Counted from the stretch's first letter, positions 16,945 through 25,090 are shown. The stretch: DNA of 64,000 bases from Lachnospiraceae bacterium AC2029 (GCA_000703065.1 JNLK01000001.1:3184001-3248000); one strand, 5' to 3'. The notes: a model not told the origin generated them from the sequence alone. Numbers and translations: made by a program.

Positions 16945-16976
16945 CTTTATCAATAGACGGATGATAAGGCTTTTTT
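16945..16976 (+). terminator. probable terminator closing the six-gene operon
   Basis: CTTTATC (16945-16951) pairs with GATAAGG (16963-16969, one G-U), followed by C and six T. The stem is short, so termination may be partial. Confidence 0.5.
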
Positions 16977-17039
16977 GAAAATCAGAGTTTAAAACAAATT
17001 CTTGCGGAAAATTATTTTATATTTTGAAGAGGTTGAAGT

Positions 17040-18611
17040 ATGATATGTGATAATTGTGGATGTGGTTTTCGTGACGGGGAGAAGAAGTGTCCGATTTGTG
17101 GAAAGGCAATTGAAGTAAAGAAATCCGATAGTAGTTGGACAAAGAATGGACCCGATCCGGATAGGGCGTTGGTGATGGATCAGAACAGAGACCTGCAAAT
17201 GATGTTTCAGAGGTTCAGCCAAGAAGCTGCTAAGGGTAAGAAACATGCAATGATGTATATTGCGGATTGTTTTCTGTATGGATGGGGAACCCCGGTGAAT
17301 TTTGAACAGTACAGGAACTGCCTCATGCAAGCGGCTCGACTTGGAGATGACAGGGCGTGTGAAAGGATTTTCTATGAGGCATTAGTATCAAGGGATGAGG
17401 TGGGAATTGAGAATGCACTTTCAATTTGGGGTCATCGTCCCACTACTGATTCGGATAGAAACTGGAAATATGAAAAAACGATAGAAATCTATCAGTCGTT
17501 AACAGATAAAAGTGCACAAGGCATGATAGAGTCATTTGCCAATGCTAAGAGTCCGGATGACTGGAAAAGAACAATTGCAATGTGTTATCAATTTGGTTTT
17601 GGAGTTGAACGTGATCCTCAAAAAGCAGTTCAGATACTCAATGATTTTTTAGGATCGCTATATGATTTTGCTGACAGTGTTGCAACTGTTATTGGTTTAT
17701 ATGATATTGGGGCGATTCCGTTTGAACTCATTGGAAACCGTTGTTTTGAAATTGCCGACAAATTGGGAGTATTTGATACACTGGATTCGAATGAGTATCC
17801 AAATAAATATGTGGGATATAATGAAAGACTCATTATTCTGGCTGCCTGCAGAGGAAATGTAAAATCACAGACTCAGATGGCGCAGTTATACTTAAAAAAG
17901 GAAACCGGTGGATACCTCCCCAATAATCCGTATGCGAATGACCTGGAGGCACTTAGATGGCTTACGGGGGCTTTGGAAAATGGCGCTGATGTGGAAGATG
18001 CTTTAGGGCTTTGCTTTGTTTCTGAAAACGTAGATAACAGCGGGGATCATGTCAATGCTTTTAAGGGTTGGTATGCATTAGCAGAGCATGGGTTTGTTCC
18101 GGCACAACGAATAGTGGGAGCGTACTACTATAACGGTAACGGAGTTGCTCAGGACTATGATTTGGCGGGTCAGTGGTGGCTAAGGGCTGCACAAAATGGA
18201 GAAGAAACGGCAATTCAGAATGTAAAGTCAATCCAGGAGCTGGGAAATGGCGATTTTTGGGCGGGCATAAATGTGCTGAAGATGGAAACAAGGAATCAGG
18301 TTGAACCTGCTCCATCAACGGGAAACAATACTGAACAAAAACCAACATCAGGAGGGTGCTATATAGCAACATGTGTCTATGGAAGTTATGATTGTCCGCA
18401 GGTATGGACACTCAGACGATATAGGGATTATTGTTTGTCAAAAACACGCCGTGGCAGATTGTTTATTAAAGTATATTATGCACTAAGTCCACATATCGTT
18501 AGGATTTTTGGGAAATCTCATTTGATTAAAAAAATGTGGAAGAGACCATTAGATCGAATGGTTTGCAGATTGCAAAAGAAAGGATATCGGTCTACTCAAT
18601 ATAAGGATTAA
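17040..18611 (+). CDS. zinc-ribbon protein with Sel1-like repeats and a CFI-box-like C-terminus
   Basis: 523 residues, ATG start with AAGAGG upstream. The first 22 residues (MICDNCGCGFRDGEKKCPICG) are the same ribbon as the four paralogues upstream, but no TM helix follows. The middle holds Sel1-like helical repeats (HAMMYIADCFLYGWGTPVNF; CYQFGFGVERDPQKAVQIL; IVGAYYYNGNGVAQDYDLAGQWW), typical protein-binding scaffolds. The C-terminus has CYIATCVYGSYDCPQVWTLR plus a basic, hydrophobic tail, like the CFI-box C-terminal domain found at the ends of many bacterial multi-domain proteins. It is probably cytoplasmic or membrane-associated through the tail. It could be a partner of the ribbon heads of the anchored proteins; this is inference from shared ribbon and position. 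Confidence 0.72.
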   Translation: MICDNCGCGFRDGEKKCPICGKAIEVKKSDSSWTKNGPDPDRALVMDQNRDLQMMFQRFSQEAAKGKKHAMMYIADCFLYGWGTPVNFEQYRNCLMQAARLGDDRACERIFYEALVSRDEVGIENALSIWGHRPTTDSDRNWKYEKTIEIYQSLTDKSAQGMIESFANAKSPDDWKRTIAMCYQFGFGVERDPQKAVQILNDFLGSLYDFADSVATVIGLYDIGAIPFELIGNRCFEIADKLGVFDTLDSNEYPNKYVGYNERLIILAACRGNVKSQTQMAQLYLKKETGGYLPNNPYANDLEALRWLTGALENGADVEDALGLCFVSENVDNSGDHVNAFKGWYALAEHGFVPAQRIVGAYYYNGNGVAQDYDLAGQWWLRAAQNGEETAIQNVKSIQELGNGDFWAGINVLKMETRNQVEPAPSTGNNTEQKPTSGGCYIATCVYGSYDCPQVWTLRRYRDYCLSKTRRGRLFIKVYYALSPHIVRIFGKSHLIKKMWKRPLDRMVCRLQKKGYRSTQYKD

Positions 18612-18675
18612 CTTATCCCAATAATCATTATCCTCTTTGAGGAGAGAAATATCATTCATGAAAGGAGATCAAAGA

Positions 18676-18867
18676 ATGAAAGAAGCAAGAAGAAGTGAAG
18701 TGGTGGAGCTGATTGATGGAAAGTGTTGTGCGTATTGTTGTGGGGACTGTGTCTACATGGATCTGTACTCCAAAAACAAGTACGATGAAGCATGGTGCGG
18801 AAAGTATGAAAAGTATTATTCTCCGTCAGAAAATGCAAGATCGTGTAGCTATTTTAAAGCAAAGTAA
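18676..18867 (+). CDS. small cysteine-rich protein, unknown function
   Basis: 63 residues from the ATG at 18676, chosen because AAAGGAG (18661-18667) is 8 bases upstream; an earlier in-frame ATG at 18658 has no ribosome site. The sequence has seven cysteines (CCAYCCGDC, then AWCGKYEKYY, then SCSYF), which suggests a metal-binding mini-domain. There is no signal peptide or TM helix. A perfect 13-bp terminator follows at once, so it is expressed alone or at the end of the Sel1 gene transcript. No family was recognised with certainty. Confidence 0.65.
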   Translation: MKEARRSEVVELIDGKCCAYCCGDCVYMDLYSKNKYDEAWCGKYEKYYSPSENARSCSYFKAK

Positions 18868-18879
18868 TGTCTAAAATAC

Positions 18880-18921
18880 ACATGCAGAACAGGCGTGATG
18901 TTGTCTGTTCTGCATGTTTTT
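18880..18921 (+). terminator. perfect 13-bp intrinsic terminator
   Basis: ACATGCAGAACAG (18880-18892) and CTGTTCTGCATGT (18905-18917) are exact complements, followed by a T run. It also shows that the next gene cannot start at 18867, inside the terminator. Confidence 0.92.
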
Positions 18922-18956
18922 CATTTGATCATATGAATGAGGAGAGATGGGGGATT

Positions 18957-19358
18957 ATGAAAGTAACACAGGATGTAATTTCGTTGATCGGTTCAACTCT
19001 CGGCGCAACCAAGAGGGAATCAGGGGGAATAATTGGATCCCGAGGAGGAGTTGTGTGTGCCTTCGAGTATGACAGAGAATGTGAGAATGATGAATATATC
19101 CCTGACATTGAATATTTGAACAAGGTGATACGTAGTTGGCATGACGATGGAATCGAATTTGAAGGGATCATTCATAGTCATATGAGCAATAATAAGCTTT
19201 CATTTGCGGATGTTGAATATGCTCGTAACATTGTATGCCATAATAAAATTGATCAGTTATTCATGCTGCTATATGTACAGTCGGAAGAAAGGGTGTATGC
19301 CTTTGGTGTAAATGAGAGGGATGTGTTTCAGGAAAGAGTGGATGTTATTTTAGAGTAA
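18957..19358 (+). CDS. JAB/MPN (JAMM-like) domain protein, stand-alone
   Basis: 133 residues from the ATG at 18957; a 30-codon upstream extension would lie inside a terminator and is rejected. The fold signature is ESGGIIGS near the N-terminus (candidate catalytic Glu) and HSHMSNNKLSFAD in the middle, an HxH...SxxD zinc-metallopeptidase motif with six instead of the usual seven residues between HxH and Ser. JAMM proteins cleave isopeptide or peptide bonds, often removing ubiquitin-like tags or maturing small proteins. No ubiquitin-like, E1- or E2-like gene is next to it. The neighbours are a Cys-rich mini-protein and an AAA/nuclease-like gene. A C-rich/G-rich terminator follows. Activity is likely; substrate unknown. 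Confidence 0.7.
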   Translation: MKVTQDVISLIGSTLGATKRESGGIIGSRGGVVCAFEYDRECENDEYIPDIEYLNKVIRSWHDDGIEFEGIIHSHMSNNKLSFADVEYARNIVCHNKIDQLFMLLYVQSEERVYAFGVNERDVFQERVDVILE

Positions 19359-19365
19359 GGATGAT

Positions 19366-19402
19366 CCCCCCCCTGCACGCAACCGAGCAGGGGGATTTAT
19401 TG
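19366..19402 (+). terminator. CCCCCTGC/GCAGGGGG-type terminator, copy 1
   Basis: CCCCCTGC (19369-19376) pairs with GCAGGGGG (19387-19394), then ATTTATT. The same arms recur at 23269 and 24855. Confidence 0.8.
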
Positions 19403-19461
19403 CATTTTCTTCCGAAACTGCTCCGAAACTGAAACCGGCGTATTCTCAAGCCTCGGCTTCG

Positions 19462-19490
19462 TTGTGTTTTCCGAGTGGCTGTGGTATCAT
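19462..19490 (+). promoter_or_regulatory. promoter of the AAA/LRR gene pair
   Basis: TTGTGT (19462-19467), 17-base spacer, TATCAT (19485-19490). A close copy, including most of the spacer (TGTGG next to the -10), stands at 23329-23357. Confidence 0.6.
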
Positions 19491-19551
19491 GGAACCAGAT
19501 TATGAAAGCGCGATTCATACTCTGTCAGACTATGGGAAGGAGGATGTGAGG

Positions 19552-21132
19552 ATGGTCGGATTGAAAAGATCGCTGCCTATCGGTATTCAGGATTTTGAGA
19601 AACTTCGCACGGCAGGGAATCTTTATGTAGATAAAACCGAATACATCTATCGGCTTGTAGAAACCAGGACGCCCTATTTTCTCAGTCGTCCCAGACGCTT
19701 TGGAAAAAGCCTGCTCCTTTCCGCGATGAAGGCTTATTGGGAAGGCAGGAAGGAACTGTTTCGTGGACTACGGATTGAGGAATTAAAGAAGGATGAGATA
19801 TGGGAATCATATCCTGTGTTTTATTTCGATTTCAATAAGTCAAACTATAATAAGGATCAGGCGCTTGAAACAGTGCTGGACGGGCATCTTCGGAACTGGG
19901 AAAGCATTTACGGGGATGCGTATCAGTCACGTTCGCTTGAAGAACGGTTCGGGCATTTGCTGATGATGGCGAAAGAGCAGACAGGAAAATGCTGTGTGGT
20001 TCTTGTGGATGAGTATGACAAACCATTGCTGGAGACAATGAATGATTCGGAAAGTGTTTCCCGGGTTGAAGAGAATAAGGCTGTATTCAAAGGCTTCTTC
20101 AGTACATTGAAAAGCTATGATGCATATCTGCAGTTTGTGTTCATCACCGGTGTGACAAAGTTCAGCAAGGTCAGTATATTCAGTGATCTGAATCAGCTGC
20201 GGGACATTTCCATGACGGCCGAATATGCGGATATCTGTGGGATTACAGATGAGGAAATGCGAACGACATTTTCACCGGAGATAAGTGCATTTGCAGATGC
20301 TTTGGGGATTTCGGCGGATGAATGCATCTCCCGACTCGGGAAAACCTATGATGGGTATCGGTTTCATCAGAAGAGTCAGGGGATATACAATCCTTACAGT
20401 CTGTTAAATGCTTTGGAAGACCGTGAACTGAATTATTACTGGTTTGAGACCGGGACGCCGACATTCCTGATCCATAATCTGATGGAATCAGGAATTGATG
20501 TTCGTAAACTTGCAGACCATACACTATACGCAACCAAGCGAACGCTGATGGATTATCGCAGTGATAATCCGGATCCAATCCCTCTTCTGTATCAGACAGG
20601 ATATCTGACGATCACTGATTACGACAGTGGTAAGGATGTATATACGCTTGGCTTCCCGAATGAGGAAGTGAAATATGGTATTCTGGAAAGTATGATGCCG
20701 GAATATCTGTCAAACTATAATGCCGGTAGAGGAACGGATATTCTGACGCTGGACAGATTCCTTGAGAACGGTGATATCGATCAGGTGAAAAATGTACTGG
20801 AGGCGTTATTTGCCGGTATTCCGTATACAGCAAAGGATGATCCCTTTGAGTACAATTTCCAGGCAGTGATCTATATCGTATTCACGTTGCTCGGGAAATA
20901 TGTCTCCTGTGAAATGCACAGCTTTAGCGGCCGGGTGGATTGTGTGGTAGAGACCGGGAATTTCATCTACCTGTTTGAGTTTAAACGTGATAAATCGGCA
21001 GAGGATGCAATGCGGCAGATAGAGGATATGCAGTATGATAAAACGTTTGCGGCAGATCCCCGGAAGCTATATAAGATCGGTGTTAACTTCAGTTCTGAGA
21101 CACGAATGCCTGAAGAATGGATCATAAGGTGA
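19552..21132 (+). CDS. AAA-like ATPase with C-terminal PD-(D/E)XK nuclease-like domain
   Basis: 526 residues from the ATG at 19552 (GAAGGAGG 8 bases upstream). The N-terminal half is the AAA-ATPase_like module: LPIGIQDFEKLR, YVDKTEYIYRL, the Walker-A-like RPRRFGKSLLLSA, and VVLVDEYDKPLL as Walker B. The C-terminal about 100 residues are PD-(D/E)XK-like (GRVDCVVET...YLFEFKRDKSAEDAMRQI), with candidate metal ligands D and E-x-K. These proteins are widespread and often multi-copy in gut Bacteroidetes and Clostridia; their job is unsettled, with defence or nucleic-acid turnover proposed. Here it has its own promoter and precedes, with a 42-base gap, a secreted LRR protein, which is an odd pairing. 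Confidence 0.85.
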   Translation: MVGLKRSLPIGIQDFEKLRTAGNLYVDKTEYIYRLVETRTPYFLSRPRRFGKSLLLSAMKAYWEGRKELFRGLRIEELKKDEIWESYPVFYFDFNKSNYNKDQALETVLDGHLRNWESIYGDAYQSRSLEERFGHLLMMAKEQTGKCCVVLVDEYDKPLLETMNDSESVSRVEENKAVFKGFFSTLKSYDAYLQFVFITGVTKFSKVSIFSDLNQLRDISMTAEYADICGITDEEMRTTFSPEISAFADALGISADECISRLGKTYDGYRFHQKSQGIYNPYSLLNALEDRELNYYWFETGTPTFLIHNLMESGIDVRKLADHTLYATKRTLMDYRSDNPDPIPLLYQTGYLTITDYDSGKDVYTLGFPNEEVKYGILESMMPEYLSNYNAGRGTDILTLDRFLENGDIDQVKNVLEALFAGIPYTAKDDPFEYNFQAVIYIVFTLLGKYVSCEMHSFSGRVDCVVETGNFIYLFEFKRDKSAEDAMRQIEDMQYDKTFAADPRKLYKIGVNFSSETRMPEEWIIR

Positions 21133-21174
21133 CACATTTCAACAGTCGAGAAGAAAAGGAGGTATGGAAAGAAA

Positions 21175-23247
21175 ATGAAACGTAGCTTGAAACGAGGACT
21201 GCTCTTTGGATTGGCGGGGCTCTTCATGTCCGGAGTTTATGCGGTGGCTGCTCCGCATTCTGCTGAGGCGGCAGAGGGAGACATCCCGCTCACTTCCGAG
21301 TATTTCCCGGAGGATAACTGGAGATTTTATCTCCAGGAAAAATATGACAAGAATATTGACTGGGTTCTTTCACAGGAAGAACGTGATGCGGTAACAATGA
21401 TCAGTATCAGTAACCCGAAATACTTTTTTTATGATATTACGGGAATCCAGTATTTCACCAAGCTGAAGACCTTTTATGGAAGCAAAATCAGAGTTTCATC
21501 GTTGGATCTAAGCGCCTGTACTGAATTGGAGTATCTGGATTTATCCAATAACTGGGGCACGATGCAGGAGTTGGATATTTCAGGATGCACAAAACTGAAA
21601 TATCTGAAATGTAATAACTCCAAGATAGAAAGTCTGGATCTGAGTGGCAACACAGCGCTTGAGGATCTGAATTGTTCCAATGGCATACTGACAGAACTGG
21701 TGCTCAGTAACAATACGGAGCTGACGAGGGTGGACTGTTCCAATAATGATCTGACAGAATTGGATATCAGTGCAAATACGTCGTTATTGTACCTTGACTG
21801 CTCTTCAAATCAGCTGACGGAACTTAATTTGAAAAAGAATGAAGGATTATTAGAGCTTTCCTGCAGTTCAAACCAGTTGTCAGAACTTGATCTGGTGAAT
21901 AATCATAACTTAGAGTACCTTAATGTTGGCAGCAACCAGTTTTCAACGATTGACATAAGCCCGTGTTGGAATCTCGGGGGGTTCAACTGTGACAATAATC
22001 AGCTGTCATATTTGGATCTTACCTGGAACCGCGTGCTCACTTCACTCTCTTGCAGCAAGAATAAGTTTGAAACTTTTGACTTTCAGAATCGTCCGTCCAT
22101 AACCAATTTACACTGCGATAATAATCCGCTTACTGATCTGGGACTTGAGTATCTTCCGGAACTTGAAACTCTTAATTGTGAGTATTGTTCTATCAAGGAA
22201 CTGAATCTAAAAGCGAATCCGAAACTTACGATGGTGCACTGCGGTTTCTGTGAGAATCTGACAAAGGTGGATGCAAGCGGAAATCCGGAATTGGGGGATC
22301 TCTTCTGTACAAATAACGGTAATCTGACGGAGCTCCTTCTTGGTGATAATGATACGCTTCGCTGGCTGTATATCTACCAAGATCCAAAACTGAAGACTCT
22401 GGATATCAGCGACAATGCTCATCTGGTCCTTGCGTACAAGATGGGGTCGTGGTATGACTACGGATCCCGTTACTATACCTATATCGTTGACCGTAGTGAT
22501 GAGAATTCTATTTCTTATGGTATCGAATTCGACAAGGACCTTGTTATGGTCGGATATATGCCGAATATCGAAAATGGCTGGCAGCAGGAGGACGGGAAGT
22601 GGTACTATTACAAGGATTTTACCCGTCAGACAGGCTGGCTGAGTCTTGAAGAAGGATCGTACTATCTTGACAGCACAGGTGCACGGGTAACCGGTGTTCT
22701 GACTCTCGATGGAAATACATACTATTTTGATAAAGACGGCAGAATGCATCTTGGCTGGTTGACAATTAAAGGTAAGACATATTACTTTGACGCAAGCGGA
22801 TACATGCTGACAGGTACCCGGCAGATCGATGGTAAATGGTACTTATTCAGCAGAAAGGGTGTAATGCTGACCGGTTGGTTTACAAAGAAAGGAAAGACCT
22901 ACTACTTTGGCGAAGACGGTGTCCTCGTGACCGGTAAGCAGGTCATTGACGGTAAGACCTATTTCTTCAACAGTAAGGGTGTAATGCTGACCGGTTGGTT
23001 CACAAAGAAAGGAAAGACCTACTACTTTGGCGAAGACGGTGTCCTTGTGACCGGTAAGCAGGTGATCGATGAAAAGACCTATTATTTCAGCAAAAAAGGT
23101 GTGATGACCGTAGGATGGCTGACTGTAAAAGGAAAGTCCTTCTATTTCAATGAAGACGGTTCAATGGCTATCGGCACAACCATCACTGTTGATGGTGTGG
23201 AGTATACATTTGACGAAAAAGGAATTTGCCAGAACCCACAGATTTGA
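21175..23247 (+). CDS. secreted leucine-rich-repeat protein with wall-binding repeats
   Basis: 690 residues. The signal peptide is at about 1-37 (LLFGLAGLFMSGVYAVAAP...AEAAEG). About 15 or more LRR units follow (about 90-420), of the short Cys/Asn type (LTELDISANTSLLYLDCSSNQ), expected to form a binding solenoid outside the cell. From about 460, nine or so wall-binding repeats (GWQQEDGKWYYYKDF..., GWFTKKGKTYYFGEDGV...) run to the end. Two consecutive 120-base blocks (22861-22980 and 22981-23100) are almost identical, a recent internal duplication. No TM or sortase motif. Probably an adhesin or glycan/protein-binding surface factor; AAAGGAGG lies 12 bases before the ATG. Confidence 0.85.
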   Translation: MKRSLKRGLLFGLAGLFMSGVYAVAAPHSAEAAEGDIPLTSEYFPEDNWRFYLQEKYDKNIDWVLSQEERDAVTMISISNPKYFFYDITGIQYFTKLKTFYGSKIRVSSLDLSACTELEYLDLSNNWGTMQELDISGCTKLKYLKCNNSKIESLDLSGNTALEDLNCSNGILTELVLSNNTELTRVDCSNNDLTELDISANTSLLYLDCSSNQLTELNLKKNEGLLELSCSSNQLSELDLVNNHNLEYLNVGSNQFSTIDISPCWNLGGFNCDNNQLSYLDLTWNRVLTSLSCSKNKFETFDFQNRPSITNLHCDNNPLTDLGLEYLPELETLNCEYCSIKELNLKANPKLTMVHCGFCENLTKVDASGNPELGDLFCTNNGNLTELLLGDNDTLRWLYIYQDPKLKTLDISDNAHLVLAYKMGSWYDYGSRYYTYIVDRSDENSISYGIEFDKDLVMVGYMPNIENGWQQEDGKWYYYKDFTRQTGWLSLEEGSYYLDSTGARVTGVLTLDGNTYYFDKDGRMHLGWLTIKGKTYYFDASGYMLTGTRQIDGKWYLFSRKGVMLTGWFTKKGKTYYFGEDGVLVTGKQVIDGKTYFFNSKGVMLTGWFTKKGKTYYFGEDGVLVTGKQVIDEKTYYFSKKGVMTVGWLTVKGKSFYFNEDGSMAIGTTITVDGVEYTFDEKGICQNPQI
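22861..23100 (+). repeat. two near-identical 120-bp direct repeats in the wall-binding region
   Basis: 22861-22980 and 22981-23100 both encode a VMLTGWFTKKGKTYYF...VLVTGKQVID unit and differ at only a few bases, so the repeat number could change by slippage or recombination. Confidence 0.85.
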
Positions 23248-23268
23248 ACAGGGTTTAAATGAATGGGG

Positions 23269-23305
23269 ATCCCCCTGCATGGCGTAGCTGTGCAGGGGGA
23301 TTTTC
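23269..23305 (+). terminator. CCCCCTGC/GCAGGGGG-type terminator, copy 2
   Basis: ATCCCCCTGCA (23269-23279) and TGCAGGGGGAT (23291-23301) are exact complements, followed by TTTTC. Confidence 0.85.
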
Positions 23306-23328
23306 ATGAGTCGTCTGCTGATGTTCCG

Positions 23329-23357
23329 TTGTGCTATTCCGGGGGATGTGGTATCAT
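23329..23357 (+). promoter_or_regulatory. promoter of the second LRR gene
   Basis: TTGTGC (23329-23334), 17-base spacer, TATCAT (23352-23357). Closely similar to the promoter at 19462, with a shared GTGGTATCATGG core. Confidence 0.6.
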
Positions 23358-23406
23358 GGGGATTAGCGATATCATTTTCAGTTCGGAGAATCTTGGAGGT
23401 ATACGA

Positions 23407-24840
23407 ATGAAGAAAAAAGGTGTATTGAAAGAAATGAAAATATGGCAGAAAGCGGTTGCTCTCACTGCTTTTTCGGTTGGTTGCTCCCTTATGGTTCCGG
23501 GTGGGGCTTTTGCTGCGGAGAACGGAAATATCCCTGTCGATGCGGCACATTTCCCGGACGAGGCGTTTCGGAGTGTCGTTTCGTCAGATTTTGATCTGAA
23601 TCAGGATCAGGTTTTGGATGCCGAAGAGATCGAGCAGGCAAACTATCTCTATGCGCATGAAAAGGGGATCAAGGATCTGACGGGTGTGAAATACTTCACC
23701 TCGCTCCATACACTGTGGGTGCAGGATAATGAACTGACTACGATCGATGTCAGCGGGATGGATACGTTGTATGAGTTTTGGTGCGACGGGAATCAACTGA
23801 CGAAGCTGAATGTTGCAGGGACAACGAATCTAAATGAACTGTCCTGCTGTGACAATCAACTGACGACACTGGATGTGACCACATGCAGTAATCTGTCGTG
23901 GCTCTACTGTCACGGGAATAAGCTTACAAGCCTTTCTCTGGGTGGCGGAGCAAAACTGTGGTATCTCGACTGTACGGACAACTCCTTGCAGAGCATCGAT
24001 ATCAGCAAGGCAGCTGATCTGGAGAATCTGAGAACACAGGGGAATTCATTTACAACGCTGAATATTTCTGCCAGCGAGTATTTAAAGACGATGTATCAGA
24101 CAGCTGAACCGGAGACAGTGTCCGGAAGCAGCGGAACCTACTATATATACTTAGGCGAAAACGCCTTTGATAAGCTCTCTTTTGATGCAGGTGTGACGAT
24201 CGAGCTTACGGCACCGGTTTCGCTGGATGGATGGGGAACCGAAGACGGACATACCATCTATATCAAAAACGGAGTGAAGGTGAAGGGTGTCCAGAAAATC
24301 AGCGGCGCCGTGTATTATTTTGATAAGAATGGTTTCATGCAGACCGGTTGGGTGACCAAGAGCGGAAATCGTTATTACTTCGACGAGGAAGGACGGATGG
24401 TAACCGGTTCCAGGAAGATCGAAGGTAAGTGGTACTACTTCAGCAGCAAGGGCGTAATGCAGACAGGTTGGTTCGTAAGTGGAGCAAAGACCTTCTACTT
24501 CGGTGAAGACGGAGTACGTGCATCGGGGAAGACCGTGATCGACGGAAAGACCTACTACTTCAACAGCAAGGGCATCATGCAGACAGGCTGGCTGACAGTG
24601 AATAAAAAGACATTCTACCTGAATGAAGACGGGACCATGCAGACAGGCTGGTTAAAGCTGGACGGAAAGTATTATCGGTTCAATTCAAAGGGAGTAATGA
24701 TCACAGGCTGGACCAAGTATAAAAATAACTATTATTATCTGGATGAGACCGGAGCGATGGTTACGAACTGCACACTTGTCATCGATGGAACGGAATACAT
24801 TTTCAACAAGAACGGTGTGTGTACGAATCTGGAGAAATAA
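23407..24840 (+). CDS. secreted leucine-rich-repeat protein with wall-binding repeats (second copy)
   Basis: 477 residues from the ATG at 23407 (TTGGAGGT upstream); the longer frame back to 23263 would run through the terminator and promoter, so it is rejected. The signal peptide is at about 1-37 (AFSVGCSLMVPGGAFAAE). An acidic segment with an EF-hand-like loop (DFDLNQDQVLDAEEI) precedes six to seven LRR units (LTTIDVSGMDTLYEFWCDGNQ). About seven wall-binding repeats follow from about residue 280 (GVQKISGAVYYFDKNGFMQTGW). It is organised like the protein at 21175 but has fewer LRR units and its own promoter and terminator. A surface-binding role is likely; the ligand is unknown. Confidence 0.85.
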   Translation: MKKKGVLKEMKIWQKAVALTAFSVGCSLMVPGGAFAAENGNIPVDAAHFPDEAFRSVVSSDFDLNQDQVLDAEEIEQANYLYAHEKGIKDLTGVKYFTSLHTLWVQDNELTTIDVSGMDTLYEFWCDGNQLTKLNVAGTTNLNELSCCDNQLTTLDVTTCSNLSWLYCHGNKLTSLSLGGGAKLWYLDCTDNSLQSIDISKAADLENLRTQGNSFTTLNISASEYLKTMYQTAEPETVSGSSGTYYIYLGENAFDKLSFDAGVTIELTAPVSLDGWGTEDGHTIYIKNGVKVKGVQKISGAVYYFDKNGFMQTGWVTKSGNRYYFDEEGRMVTGSRKIEGKWYYFSSKGVMQTGWFVSGAKTFYFGEDGVRASGKTVIDGKTYYFNSKGIMQTGWLTVNKKTFYLNEDGTMQTGWLKLDGKYYRFNSKGVMITGWTKYKNNYYYLDETGAMVTNCTLVIDGTEYIFNKNGVCTNLEK

Positions 24841-24854
24841 AGACAAAATGGAAT

Positions 24855-24888
24855 CCCCCTGCATGGTGCGGCTATGCAGGGGTTTTTT
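24855..24888 (+). terminator. CCCCCTGC/GCAGGGG-type terminator, copy 3
   Basis: CCCCTGCAT (24856-24864) and ATGCAGGGG (24874-24882) are exact complements, followed by six T. Confidence 0.88.
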
Positions 24889-24971
24889 ATAGATTACGTG
24901 GTGGAGCATTATATAGACTGAACTGATATCCTTGGCGGAAGGAGTGGGGGGTAGAAGTGGTTGCGCAGATG

Positions 24972-25018
24972 AAAAATCGGGGATGGTTCCGGAGGTTTGG
25001 AACCATTCTCGATTTTTT
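24972..25018. terminator. strong AT-flanked hairpin, possible bidirectional terminator
   Basis: A stem of about 19 bp (AAAAATCGGGGATGGTTCC against GGAACCATTCTCGATTTTTT, with two G-U pairs) is flanked by A and T runs. No credible gene lies between it and the terminator at 24855, so it may be left from a deleted gene or act as an insulator. Confidence 0.7.
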
Positions 25019-25061
25019 AGATTTATGAAGAAATCTGCTTCGTGCTGCATAGACATTTGGG

Positions 25062-25090
25062 TTGTTTCATTCTGTGAAAATCAGTATAAT
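25062..25090 (+). promoter_or_regulatory. promoter of the interrupted gene at 25132
   Basis: TTGTTT (25062-25067), 17-base spacer, consensus TATAAT (25085-25090). Confidence 0.65.

Noticed and set aside
18867-18956. N-terminal 30-codon extension of the JAMM-like gene
   Set aside because: The segment contains a perfect 13-bp terminator and the ATG at 18957 begins the conserved domain.
18957-21132. Ubiquitin-like or phage-defence operon (JAMM plus AAA/nuclease)
   Set aside because: A terminator and a new promoter separate the two genes, and no ubiquitin-like, E1/E2-like or other defence partner is present.
23263-23406. Longer N-terminus for the second LRR protein
   Set aside because: It would translate through an exact terminator and the promoter; the ATG at 23407 has a ribosome site and starts a signal peptide.
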